NCBI RefSeq assembly: GCF_001017175.1
Contig: NZ_LCYG01000108.1
Span: 1 to 36,333, forward strand
Direction of reading: 5' to 3'
DNA: 36,333 bases
DNA from: Microvirga vignae
GTDB taxonomy: Bacteria > Pseudomonadota > Alphaproteobacteria > Rhizobiales > Beijerinckiaceae
This document shows, piece by piece, positions 1-7,551 of this stretch (position 1 is the stretch's first letter; every line of letters starts with the position of its first letter). The notes below the pieces were generated by a model, which made no database searches, was not told where the DNA came from, and saw nothing but the letters and a program-made list of their open reading frames with translations. The translations under genes and the position numbers were made by a program.

Positions 1-329
1 TGGAAATCGATGGCACGCCTGGTGCTGCCTTCGAGGCTGGAGTTGAAGAGGCCTGAAGGGTCCTCCAATGAGGCGCCCTTGGCGAAGGTCATCTTCACGA
101 CATTCCTGTACGTCTCGCCGGTGCAGATCATCCCGGCCTGCGACCACACCGGAACCCCTCTCCACTTCCACTCCTCGACCACTTCAGGGGCGGCCTGCCT
201 GATGAGCATTCGGATCCGAGCGAGCATCTCGCCCCGCCAATCACCCAGCTCCTGGATTCTCGCATCGATCAGCTGAGAGGGAGAGTCTCCTCCTGGTCCT
301 TCCTTCGAGCCGCTCGTCCTCTTCTTCAT
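1..329 (-). CDS. DUF1801 (YdhG-like) domain protein, 3' end outside the window
   Basis: Read on the minus strand from an ATG at 329, the frame stays open to the window edge (109 codons visible). The protein has the DUF1801 pattern: an amphipathic helix (LIDARIQELGDWRGEMLARI), then PEVVEEWKWRGVPVW, then a strand segment GMICTGETYRNVVKMTF and GLFNSSLEG. Family members are small single-domain proteins of about 110-150 residues with no firmly established biochemical role, so no function is assigned. A GTG at 350 is in frame and could be the true start; neither start has a strong ribosome site. Codon use is unlike the neighbours: arginine is often AGG or AGA, and glycine GGA and proline CCA appear near the start, whereas later genes use CGC and GGC. 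This suggests recent acquisition. Family call fairly sure; start uncertain. Confidence 0.72.
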   Translation of the reverse strand, partial: MKKRTSGSKEGPGGDSPSQLIDARIQELGDWRGEMLARIRMLIRQAAPEVVEEWKWRGVPVWSQAGMICTGETYRNVVKMTFAKGASLEDPSGLFNSSLEGSTRRAIDF

Positions 330-396
330 GGTTGCTGTCGCTTTCTTCACGGTTGTTGTCACTCGCCGTCACTTGAGGATCGCTGGTCGGAACCGG

Positions 397-489
397 CTAC
401 CAACGCATCTCGCTTCCATCGGGGTCTTCGATGTCGAACCAGCTCATCACGTCGGGTCTCGTCTCGATTTCGGGTACATCGCCCCCCGT
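397..489 (-). pseudogene. 3' remnant of a VOC (glyoxalase/bleomycin-resistance fold) gene
   Basis: A 30-codon minus-strand stretch ends at TAG 397-399 and is closed upstream by an in-frame TGA at 490-492. It reads TGGDVPEIETRPDVMSWFDI followed by EDPDGSEMRW. The WFDIEDPDG(S/N) run close to the C-terminus is typical of the last strand of VOC-superfamily proteins, where the acidic residue lies near the metal site. No N-terminal part or matching first module is visible upstream before the cupin gene, so I read it as a decayed gene tail. It runs codirectionally into the DUF1801 gene. It could be a chance resemblance; confidence is modest. Confidence 0.38.
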
Positions 490-527
490 TCAGGAGCAGA
501 AGGATAGAGCGGATACGCTATGCAACT

Positions 528-875
528 TTACAAGTAAGGCCTAGCACGCTTTGGACCGTAGAAGATCACCCAGGTCTTGAAGTCCTCCGAGAATGTCTCG
601 AAGCGATGCGGGACATAAGCCGGCACATACAGAAGATCGCCGGCTTCGAACGTGACAAACTCCTTGCCGCGGCTGAAGGTGCCGTGTCCTGACGCGATGA
701 TGTAAAGCTCATCCCGCTCATGCGGCTGCTGCTTGTCGGTGCCGACAGGCGCATAGAGTTCGATCGTGATTTCCTGGCCCTGCTCGAAGAACGTCTTGAA
801 CGGGCTCTCTGCTGAAAGGTGCGCCGCTGCCTCGGCGAGCATGACCTGAATATCGCTGCCTGAACCTTTTTCCAC
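528..875 (-). CDS. Small single-domain cupin protein
   Basis: 115 residues from a GTG at 875. That start has a GGAGAA ribosome site six bases upstream (882-887); the longer frame from 923 has no such support. The protein is one cupin barrel: motif 1 is PHERDELYIIASGHGTF (H52, E56) and motif 2 is FEAGDLLYVPAYVPHRFE (H90), which would hold a divalent metal. It is cytosolic, with no signal peptide. Small cupins of this kind often have no known reaction, and none is assigned. It is the last gene of the minus-strand amine cluster, behind the alcohol dehydrogenase and separated from it by a hairpin (910-936). A role in the same pathway, for instance handling a toxic intermediate or sensing, is inference only. 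Confidence 0.82.
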   Translation of the reverse strand: MEKGSGSDIQVMLAEAAAHLSAESPFKTFFEQGQEITIELYAPVGTDKQQPHERDELYIIASGHGTFSRGKEFVTFEAGDLLYVPAYVPHRFETFSEDFKTWVIFYGPKRARPYL

Positions 876-896
876 GGTGCATTCTCCATGATAAGG

Positions 897-936
897 CCAA
901 ATGGAGAAACGGCGCGTCACCAAACCGGACGCGCCG
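897..936 (-). terminator. Terminator-like hairpin between alcohol dehydrogenase and cupin genes
   Basis: The perfect 9-bp inverted repeat CGGCGCGTC (910-918) / GACGCGCCG (928-936) has a 9-base loop. Read as minus-strand RNA it can be extended by wobble pairs. It is followed by TTTCTCC rather than a clean U run. It lies between the ADH stop (970) and the cupin start (875) and could attenuate transcription into the cupin gene. Confidence 0.45.
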
Positions 937-969
937 CCTTTCCGCGGCTGAGGCTATTGAGAGCGACGA

Positions 970-2133
970 TCAAAGCCGTCCGGCCAGCGCATCCTCGAAG
1001 AGCTTGCGGGCGCTCTCCTTGGTGATCGGCACCGGGTTGCCGCCGGCAGTGGGATCGTTGGGCGCCATGTCGGACATCTCGTCGAAACGCGCGCTGTCGA
1101 CTTTCAGGCCCTCCAGCGTGTGCGGCACGCCGAGGTCCTTGCGCAGTTGCAGAACCCAATCGAGGAAGGCCTGGAACGACGGCTCTAGGCCGATATAGGC
1201 GGCAAGACGCTCGATCTTCGTCTCGATGGCCTTGCGGTTATAGACCAGAACGTAAGGCATGAAGACGGCGTTGGTGAGGCCGTGATGCGTGTCGTAGAGC
1301 GCACCGGTCGGGTGCGACAGCGCATGGATCGCGCCAAGGCCCTTCTGGAACGCGGTGGCGCCCATGGCGGCGGCCGACATCAGCTGTGCGCGCGCTTCGA
1401 TGTCCTTGCCGTCCTTGTAGGCGCGCGGCAGGTACTCCTTCACGAGACGAATGCCTTCGACCGCGATGCCGTCGGCCATCGGGTGATAGCCGGGCGCGCA
1501 ATAAGCCTCGATGCAATGTGCGAGCGCATCGAGACCCGTGCCCGCCGTGATGTGGGGCGGCATGCCGATTGTGAGTTCCGGATCGCAGATCACGATCTTC
1601 GGCATCATGAGCGGGTGGAAGATCACCTTCTTGGTGTGGGTTGCTTCCTGCGTGATGACGCCGGCGCGGCCCACTTCCGAGCCTGTGCCGGCGGTCGTCG
1701 GCACGGCGATGATCGGCAGGATTCCTGAAGGATCCGCACGGGTCCACCAATCGCCGATATCCTCGAAGTCCCACATGGGACGGGTCTGGCCCGCCATGAA
1801 GGCGATGACCTTGCCCGCATCGAGAGCCGAGCCGCCGCCGAAAGCGACGACGCCGTCGTGCTTGCCGCCCCGAAGCACTTCGAGGCCCTTGTAGACGTTC
1901 GTCTCGACCGGGTTCGGCTTGACGTCCGAGAAGATCGCAGCCTTGAAACCAGCACTGATGAGCTGGTCGAGCGCAGCTTTCGTCATGGCTTGAGTGGCGA
2001 GGAACGGATCCGTGACGATGAGCGGCGAGGACATGCCGACCGCCTTGCAGGCCTCGGCCAGTTCCGAAATGCGGCCTGCGCCGAAACGGACGGCGGTGGG
2101 ATAATTCCAGTTGGAGCGGGGAGACGTGGTCAT
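970..2133 (-). CDS. Iron-containing (group III) alcohol dehydrogenase
   Basis: 387 residues, the usual length for the family (FucO/AdhB type). It would oxidise an alcohol to an aldehyde with NAD(P)+. The nucleotide-binding stretch is GGGSALDAGK (about 100-108). The metal ligands match FucO spacing: D202 and H206 in LDALAHCIEAY, H270 in AIHALSHPTG and H284 in DTHHG. The ATG at 2133 gives the expected N-terminus; the ribosome site (GAAAG) is weak. It follows the aldehyde dehydrogenase gene by 11 bases, so alcohol-to-acid oxidation is encoded as a pair. In the context of an amine permease and a GS-like ligase, the likely substrate is a gamma-glutamylated amino alcohol such as gamma-glutamylethanolamide. 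That substrate is inference; the enzyme class is clear. Confidence 0.93.
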   Translation of the reverse strand: MTTSPRSNWNYPTAVRFGAGRISELAEACKAVGMSSPLIVTDPFLATQAMTKAALDQLISAGFKAAIFSDVKPNPVETNVYKGLEVLRGGKHDGVVAFGGGSALDAGKVIAFMAGQTRPMWDFEDIGDWWTRADPSGILPIIAVPTTAGTGSEVGRAGVITQEATHTKKVIFHPLMMPKIVICDPELTIGMPPHITAGTGLDALAHCIEAYCAPGYHPMADGIAVEGIRLVKEYLPRAYKDGKDIEARAQLMSAAAMGATAFQKGLGAIHALSHPTGALYDTHHGLTNAVFMPYVLVYNRKAIETKIERLAAYIGLEPSFQAFLDWVLQLRKDLGVPHTLEGLKVDSARFDEMSDMAPNDPTAGGNPVPITKESARKLFEDALAGRL

Positions 2134-2144
2134 GATGCTTTCAA

Positions 2145-3575
2145 TCAGATCTGACGGAGATGGTAGGATTTCGGACGGGTGAGCGACTCGTAGGCGAGGC
2201 GCGACAGGCTCGCGCCGCGGCCCGTATCCTTCACGCCGGTCCAGGCGAGAGCGGGATCGAGATAGTCGCAGCGATTCATGAACACGGTGCCGGTCTCGAG
2301 CTTCTCGCCGATGGCTTCGGCCGCATCGACATCCGAAGTCCAGATGGCAGCGGAGAGACCATAAGCCGAGTCGTTCATGAGGCGGATCGCCTCCTCGTCA
2401 CCCTTCACCTTCATGATGCCGACGGTGGGGCCGAAGCTCTCCTCGCGCATGACGCTCATGGAGTGATCGACTCCTGTGAGCACCTGCGGCGCGAGATAGG
2501 CCGTGTTGCCGACATCAGCCGCAAAACGCCTGGCGTCAATGTGAGCCTTTGCACCCTTCGCCATCGCTTCCGCGTTCTGCTGGCGCACGATGTCTGCAAA
2601 GCGCCTATGCGCCATCGGACCGAGCGTCGTCGCCTCCTCCAGCGGATTGCCGAGCACGTATTTGTTCACGAGATCGACCGCGCCGTCCACAAAGCGGTCA
2701 TAGTGCTTCTCGTGCACATAGATGCGCTCGATACCGCAGCAGCATTGCCCTGAGTTGAAGAAGGCACCGTCGACCAGGTTCTCGATGGCGTGGTCGATAT
2801 TCGCATCCTCGCGCACATAGGCCGGGTCCTTGCCGCCGAGTTCGAGGCCGAGCGAGGTGAAGGAGCCTGCCGCCGCGCGCTCGATCGAACGGCCGCCGCC
2901 GACGGAGCCGGTGAAGTTGCAGTGATCGACGAGGCCGCCGCCAAGAATGCGGCTCGTCTGGTCGTGGCTCAGATGCATGTTCTGGAACAGGCCTTTCGGG
3001 AGCCCAGCGCGATCCATCGCCATCTGGAAGCGCTCGCCCGCGAGCACCGTCTGCGAGGCATGCTTCAACAGCACTGCGTTGCCGGCCATGAGCGCGGGCA
3101 CGATGGTGTTGATGGCAGTCAGATAAGGATAATTCCAGGGCGCGATCACGAGCACGAGGCCCACGGGCTCGCGCTTGATCATGCGACGGAAGCCCGCCTT
3201 CTCGTCATCCGCGGGAATGTTCTGCAGACTCTTCTCCGCAATGCGGATCATGTAGCGCGCGCGTTCCTCGACGCCGCGGAACTCGCCGCCATAGCGTACC
3301 GGGCGGCCCATCATCTGGGCGATCTCCGGCACGACCTCCTGGTTCATGGCGAGCAGCGCATCAAGGAAGGCCGACACCTTGCTCGCGCGCTCGGAGAGAG
3401 GCACGTGCCGCCACGCAACTTGCGCTTCGCGGGCGGCCGTGATCGCCGCATCGATGGCGGCATCGGACATGATCGGCCGGCGGACGAGCTCGCGGCCGTC
3501 GATGGGGGAAATACAGACGATATCGGTATCAGCCATGATCTTACATTTGAATGACGACGGTCCGGTGAGGACCAT
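2145..3575 (-). CDS. NAD(P)+-dependent aldehyde dehydrogenase
   Basis: 476 residues, ALDH superfamily. It would convert an aldehyde to a carboxylate through a thiohemiacetal on cysteine. The catalytic Glu is E245 in LELGGKDP; the nucleophile is the middle cysteine of GQCCCG (C279). The N-terminal cofactor domain carries PWNYPY (147-152), KHASQT (171-176) and FTGSVGGG. The ATG at 3575 has a strong AGGAG six bases upstream. A second ATG (3536, giving MADTDIV) matches the usual family start, so the true N-terminus may be 13 residues shorter. Gene order ligase-ALDH-ADH resembles the Puu/Ipu logic in which a gamma-glutamyl-amino aldehyde is oxidised to the gamma-glutamyl amino acid. Predicted substrate: gamma-glutamyl-aminoacetaldehyde (inference). 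Confidence 0.94.
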   Translation of the reverse strand: MVLTGPSSFKCKIMADTDIVCISPIDGRELVRRPIMSDAAIDAAITAAREAQVAWRHVPLSERASKVSAFLDALLAMNQEVVPEIAQMMGRPVRYGGEFRGVEERARYMIRIAEKSLQNIPADDEKAGFRRMIKREPVGLVLVIAPWNYPYLTAINTIVPALMAGNAVLLKHASQTVLAGERFQMAMDRAGLPKGLFQNMHLSHDQTSRILGGGLVDHCNFTGSVGGGRSIERAAAGSFTSLGLELGGKDPAYVREDANIDHAIENLVDGAFFNSGQCCCGIERIYVHEKHYDRFVDGAVDLVNKYVLGNPLEEATTLGPMAHRRFADIVRQQNAEAMAKGAKAHIDARRFAADVGNTAYLAPQVLTGVDHSMSVMREESFGPTVGIMKVKGDEEAIRLMNDSAYGLSAAIWTSDVDAAEAIGEKLETGTVFMNRCDYLDPALAWTGVKDTGRGASLSRLAYESLTRPKSYHLRQI

Positions 3576-3606
3576 CGTCCGCTCCTGGTTTGGGTCCTAA
3601 AGTCTC

Positions 3607-4977
3607 TTAGATGATTTCGAAGTAGCGGGCGAGCTGCCAATCGGTAATGGCCTTGCGTGCCTCCCTCTCCTCCCATTCGCGGGTGGCCGCGTAATGGTCG
3701 ACGAAAGTGTCTCCGAAGAGTTCTCGCGCAGCCTTGGAGCCCTTCAGGCGCTCGGCGGCCTCGCCGAGGGAGCGCGGCAAAGCCCGCTCCTTCGGATGCT
3801 CCACGGCATAGGCGTTTCCTTCAATCGGTTCGCCAGGATCGACGCGGTTCTCAATGCCCCAGAGGCCGGAGCCGATGGCGGCGGCAAGGGCGATATACGG
3901 ATTGATGTCGGCGGCAGCGACCCGATACTCCACGCGCTGCGACTTCTCGGAGCCGGGGATGACGCGCAGCGCCGTGGTGCGGTTCTCCACACCCCAGGCG
4001 GAATCCGTCGGAGCCCAGAAGCCTGGAATGAGGCGAGTGTAGCTGTTCACCGTGCAAGCCACCATGGCGAGGATCTCGGGCATCAGCTTCTGCTGTCCGC
4101 CCACATACCAGCGCATGGTCTCCGACATGTTGTGTTTGCCGTTCGGGTCATGGAACGCGCCCTTGCCGGTGTCGAGGTGGCGCAGCGATGAGTGCAGGTG
4201 ACCGGACTGCCCGGGCCAGTCGCGCGACCACTTGGCCATGAAGGTGGCCATCCAGCCGCGACGCTGCGCGAGGATCTTCGTGTAGGTCTTGAACAGCACT
4301 GCCTTGTCGGCTGCCTTCAGTGCATCGTCGACACGGATCGCGGCTTCAAGCACACCGGGGCCCGTTTCCGTGTGCAGGCCCTCGATCTCGAAATCCATCC
4401 TGTTCGCGAGATCGAGCAGCTCGTGGTAGAAATCCGCGTGCACGCCCGAGCGCAGCACCGAATAGCCGAAGAAGCCCGGCGTGATGTTCTTGAGGTTCCT
4501 GTAGTCCTTCTCGCGCACGGAGTGCGGCGTTTCCTCGAAGAGGAAGAACTCGAACTCGGCCGCCGCCGACACGGCAAAGCCCATGTCTTCCGCCTTCTTC
4601 AACACGCGCCGCAGCACGCCGCGCGGGCAAGCCGGTTCGGCATAACCCTCGAATTCCGCCAGGAAGAAAGGCAGGTCGTTCTCGAAGGGGATGAGACGCA
4701 TGGTCTGCGGCAGAATGCGCGCGGTCGCATCGGGATAAGCCGTATGCCATCCGGTCAGCGTGGTGTTGTCATAAAGCTGATCATTGGAGTCCCAGCCCAG
4801 CACCACGTCGCAGAAACCGAACCCCTTCTCGAGGGCGGATTCGAATTTGTCGCGAGCCATGTACTTGCCGCGCATGATGCCGTCGACATCGGTGAGGCCG
4901 ATCTTCACGAAAGGCAGGTCGCGGCTGCGCACGTATTCGATTGCGTCGGCAGCGTTCTTGATTGTGGGAGCGGTCAT
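3607..4977 (-). CDS. Glutamine-synthetase-like gamma-glutamyl-amine ligase
   Basis: 456 residues from ATG 4977. Glutamine synthetase fold of the PuuA/IpuC/GlnT group: it would join the gamma-carboxyl of glutamate to an amine at the cost of ATP. Visible catalytic elements are EFEFFLF (E141, E143), HTETGPGVLE (E204, E211), GQSGHLHSSL (H260/H262), NRTTALRV and RVEYR (E350, R352). The classical adenylylation tyrosine motif of the housekeeping enzyme is not seen, which fits a catabolic paralogue. It sits directly downstream of an ethanolamine-type permease and upstream of ALDH and ADH genes, so ethanolamine or a related amino alcohol is the expected amine. A terminator-like hairpin (4990-5029) lies immediately ahead of the gene, and the ribosome site is poor. 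Ligase class is sure; amine specificity is inferred from neighbours. Confidence 0.92.
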   Translation of the reverse strand: MTAPTIKNAADAIEYVRSRDLPFVKIGLTDVDGIMRGKYMARDKFESALEKGFGFCDVVLGWDSNDQLYDNTTLTGWHTAYPDATARILPQTMRLIPFENDLPFFLAEFEGYAEPACPRGVLRRVLKKAEDMGFAVSAAAEFEFFLFEETPHSVREKDYRNLKNITPGFFGYSVLRSGVHADFYHELLDLANRMDFEIEGLHTETGPGVLEAAIRVDDALKAADKAVLFKTYTKILAQRRGWMATFMAKWSRDWPGQSGHLHSSLRHLDTGKGAFHDPNGKHNMSETMRWYVGGQQKLMPEILAMVACTVNSYTRLIPGFWAPTDSAWGVENRTTALRVIPGSEKSQRVEYRVAAADINPYIALAAAIGSGLWGIENRVDPGEPIEGNAYAVEHPKERALPRSLGEAAERLKGSKAARELFGDTFVDHYAATREWEEREARKAITDWQLARYFEII

Positions 4978-4989
4978 GCTCGAAACCCC

Positions 4990-5029
4990 AACGAGAAAAG
5001 AAAAGGGAGCGCGCAGGATGCGCGCCCCC
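4990..5029 (-). terminator. Intrinsic-terminator-like hairpin inside the amine operon
   Basis: Read as minus-strand RNA, GGGGGCGCGC (5029-5020) pairs with GCGCGCUCCC (5014-5005) around the loop AUCCU: ten pairs including one G-U. It is followed at once by UUUUCUUUUCU. It begins 8 bases after the permease stop and ends about 13 bases before the ligase ATG. It has the form of a rho-independent terminator, here within an apparent operon, so partial termination or attenuation is likely. Confidence 0.75.
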
Positions 5030-5036
5030 GATCGCA

Positions 5037-6572
5037 TCAGTAGGACTTGTACTCGGCCTCGCCCTTGGACACGGCGAACTCCTCCTCCGGCGAGAGGATG
5101 AGCTTGTGGCGTCCATGAACCAGGAAGTAGGCCATCATGACCGCATAGTAGATCGCAACGCCGATGACGGCCGTCTGGAAGACAGGATCCGTGAACTGGA
5201 AGTACAAGGTGATGGCTGCGATCACCATGCAGACGACGGCACCTGCGATGCCGAACGGGCTCTTGTAGGGCCGGGCGAGATGCGGGAACTTCTTCTTGAG
5301 CACGATATAGGACATGCCCTGCATGAAGTAGGCCAGCATCGCGCCTGCGACTGCCATGTTGAGCAGCGTGCCGCCGATGACGGTCGCACCGGCTTCCGAA
5401 CCCCTGACGAACCAGATGATCAGCATCACCGCCAGGCCGAGCAGCGCACCCGTGATGAGCGCGATATGCGGCGACTTGCGCGTGCCGTGCGTGACCGACA
5501 GGAAGGACGGGAAGTAGCCGGCTCGCGAAAGCGAGTAGATCTGCCGTCCGAAGGCGAAGATGATCGTGTGGAACGAGGCGATGAGGCCGATCACGGCGAC
5601 AGCTGCCAGGATCTTCGCGATATCCGTGCCGAAGAGCGTCCGGAAGCCATCGAGCAGCGGCTCGCCCGACTTCGCAATGCCGAACGCACCCGGCGCAATC
5701 CCCGAGTTCAGGAAGACCACGCAGAAGGCGGAGACGATCAGCGTCAGGATGCCCGCGATGATGCCCTTGGGCATGTCGCGCTGCGGATCGTGCGATTCTT
5801 CCGCGGCCAAAGGCAGCTGCTCGATGGCAAGGAAGAGCCACACGGCAAACGGCATGGTGGCGAAGATGCCGCCGATGCCCATCGGCAGGAACGGTCCGCC
5901 GCCATTCGGCAATTCGGCGCCGTCAGGTCCGATGTTCAACGCCCAGCGCGAAAAGTCGAACTGGCCCGAGAGCAGAACGGATACGTAGAAGACGACGAGG
6001 CACGCCAGTGCCAGCAGGGTCACCGCGACGGTCACCTTGAACGAGAGCTCGACGCCGACGACGTTGAGCCCCACGAACAAGGCGTAACACAGGACCCAGT
6101 AGACCGGTTGGAATTCCGGCGCCGTGCCGAAGATCGCCGACAGATATGAGCCGATGAAGAAAACGATCACCGCCGGTGTCAGCACGAACTCGATGTTCTC
6201 GGCGATGCCCGTGATGTATCCCGCCCACGGACCCATCGAGGTGCGTGCGAACGAGTACGCACCGCCCGTATGCGGCAGGGCCGGAGACATCTCCGCAATG
6301 GAGAAGGTCAGGCCCAGATACATGATGGCGATGATGATCGTGGCGAAGAACATGGAGCCGAAGCCATTGACGAGGCCTAGATTCCAGCCCGAGTAATGAC
6401 CCGAAATCACGGCTCCGACGCCGAGCGCCCAAAGCGACCACACACGCGCATGACGTCTGAGACGCCGGGCCTCGAAGTAGCTTTCATCCACGGTGGTGTA
6501 GGTAATGCCGGCAGCGCCTTGCACCCCGGCAGGCGGGGCGTGAACCCCAGGATTTCCTTGTCCGACTGACAT
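5037..6572 (-). CDS. APC-family permease, ethanolamine permease (Eat) type
   Basis: 511 residues from ATG 6572, which has GAGGA seven bases upstream; an in-frame ATG at 6611 is the alternative. It is an inner-membrane amino acid/polyamine/organocation transporter with about 12 hydrophobic segments. The N-terminal motif LWALGVGAVISGHYSGWNLG and the stretch SIAEMSPALPHTGGAYSFAR, followed by ENIEFVLTPAVIV, match the ethanolamine-permease branch rather than general amino acid permeases. A hydrophilic head of about 45 residues precedes the first membrane helix, and a charged tail (SPEEEFAVSKGEAEYKSY) ends the protein. It lies between the FGase-like hydrolase and the GS-like ligase. The substrate call (ethanolamine or a similar amino alcohol) comes from sequence resemblance recalled from the family and needs a search to confirm. 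Confidence 0.87.
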   Translation of the reverse strand: MSVGQGNPGVHAPPAGVQGAAGITYTTVDESYFEARRLRRHARVWSLWALGVGAVISGHYSGWNLGLVNGFGSMFFATIIIAIMYLGLTFSIAEMSPALPHTGGAYSFARTSMGPWAGYITGIAENIEFVLTPAVIVFFIGSYLSAIFGTAPEFQPVYWVLCYALFVGLNVVGVELSFKVTVAVTLLALACLVVFYVSVLLSGQFDFSRWALNIGPDGAELPNGGGPFLPMGIGGIFATMPFAVWLFLAIEQLPLAAEESHDPQRDMPKGIIAGILTLIVSAFCVVFLNSGIAPGAFGIAKSGEPLLDGFRTLFGTDIAKILAAVAVIGLIASFHTIIFAFGRQIYSLSRAGYFPSFLSVTHGTRKSPHIALITGALLGLAVMLIIWFVRGSEAGATVIGGTLLNMAVAGAMLAYFMQGMSYIVLKKKFPHLARPYKSPFGIAGAVVCMVIAAITLYFQFTDPVFQTAVIGVAIYYAVMMAYFLVHGRHKLILSPEEEFAVSKGEAEYKSY

Positions 6573-6601
6573 CGACTCGTCCTCCACGAATAATCTGTCC
6601 C

Positions 6602-6642
6602 CTTTGACCATGGCACCTCATGCGCCATGGCTGTCGTCAAAG
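6602..6642 (-). other. Bulged stem-loop covering the hydrolase stop codon
   Basis: CTTTGA (6602-6607) pairs with TCAAAG (6637-6642), and CCATGGC (6608-6614) with GCCATGG (6624-6630), leaving a bulge at 6631-6636 and a 9-base loop. The stem includes the stop codon (6637-6639) of the upstream hydrolase gene. There is no U run after it, so it is more likely an mRNA stability or processing structure than a terminator. Confidence 0.4.
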
Positions 6643-7425
6643 CGTCTGCGCGCCCTCCCTCAAAAGCGGCGCAAGACGGTGAGCCCACGATGCCTGTCCG
6701 TCTTCCGTGCGGATCAGATCATTGCGGATTTCGATCATCAGCGGCGCAAGCCCGCGCCTCTCGGCGTGGCGCTCGAGGGTGTGGAACACCCGGTCCGCCG
6801 GCGAATAGGGTTCGTTCATGCCCACATTCAGGGCCGGATCCTTGCGCAATCCGGCTTCGACGCTTTTCGCAAAACGCGCGTCGTGATCGTGGATGAGGCC
6901 GATATGCCAGGGACGCTGCACGTCCCGGTAGACCGGCGTGAACGAATGGATGGAGACGACGCTGCGCGTCTGCCCCGCCTTCACGCGCGGCTCGATGACG
7001 CCGTCAACCGTCCCGTGGAATGCCTCGTACACCTCGCGCACGCGATAGGCGCGCTCGGCCGGATCGAGGTTCTGGTTGGCGGGGATGGTGGTGCGTTCGC
7101 TCAAGGTCCAGATGGAATCCGGAGCGGACGGATCGCGGTTGAGATCGAGCACGAGGCGCGAGACGGTGGCATAGATCAGCGGCGCGTCGAGAAGCCGGGA
7201 AAGCTCCTTGGCGACCCCAAGCGCGCCGGGGTCCCATGCAATGTGGCTTTCGAGCTGCTCGGGGGTCAGGCCGAGCGTGCCGTAACGGTCTGGAAGCTGC
7301 CTGGAGGCGTGTTCGCAAATGAGCAGGATGGATGAGCGCCCTTGGGGGTTCTCGACGAGAGCAACCGGCTCCGCCACCTGGGTGGCGGGTTCCTGGCCGG
7401 TTGCCATCCGACTCGCATGCGCCAT
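6637..7425 (-). CDS. N-formylglutamate amidohydrolase (FGase, PF05013) family hydrolase
   Basis: 262 residues; the ATG at 7425 has GGAGG five bases upstream. The FGase fold is a zinc amidohydrolase related to carboxypeptidases; the best-known member, HutG, removes formate from N-formylglutamate in histidine breakdown. Family signatures are CEHASRQLP (37-45, H39), HIAWDPGA (61-68), SRLVLDLNRDPS (89-100), SIHSFTPV (158-165, H160) and EIRNDLI. No hut genes are nearby. It is instead the first gene of the amine cluster, so its probable job is hydrolysis of a glutamate amide such as gamma-glutamylglycine, a step done in the Puu pathway by the unrelated PuuD. Family call sure; this substrate is a hypothesis. 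A minor role as a regulator-linked deformylase cannot be excluded. Confidence 0.88.
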   Translation of the reverse strand: MAHASRMATGQEPATQVAEPVALVENPQGRSSILLICEHASRQLPDRYGTLGLTPEQLESHIAWDPGALGVAKELSRLLDAPLIYATVSRLVLDLNRDPSAPDSIWTLSERTTIPANQNLDPAERAYRVREVYEAFHGTVDGVIEPRVKAGQTRSVVSIHSFTPVYRDVQRPWHIGLIHDHDARFAKSVEAGLRKDPALNVGMNEPYSPADRVFHTLERHAERRGLAPLMIEIRNDLIRTEDGQASWAHRLAPLLREGAQTL

Positions 7426-7551
7426 GCGGTCCTCCGTTCGCCTGCAGGATGCAGGTTGAAAAGCTCTCGATTGAACGCTTGGTACGTTTCTTACAGATTT
7501 TTCTTAATTGAAATTTTTGGTACAGCTTTTGGAAGCCGTCAAGGAGGGGGG
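7426..7551. promoter_or_regulatory. Divergent control region of the amine operon and its RpiR-type regulator
   Basis: A 126-base AT-richer gap lies between the divergent hydrolase and regulator genes. It contains two direct repeats of TTGGTAC (7479-7485 and 7517-7523, 38 bases apart), a short dyad CCTGC-AGGAT-GCAGG (7441-7455), and A/T runs around GATTTTTCTTAATTGAAATT (7496-7515). These are candidate binding sites for the neighbouring regulator. No -35/-10 pair is clear enough to call. An AAGGAGG site at 7541-7547 serves the regulator start at 7552. Confidence 0.5.

Noticed and set aside
4978..5841. Longer GS-like protein starting at 5841
   Set aside because: The extension overlaps the permease gene out of frame and crosses the terminator hairpin; the family N-terminus begins at 4977.
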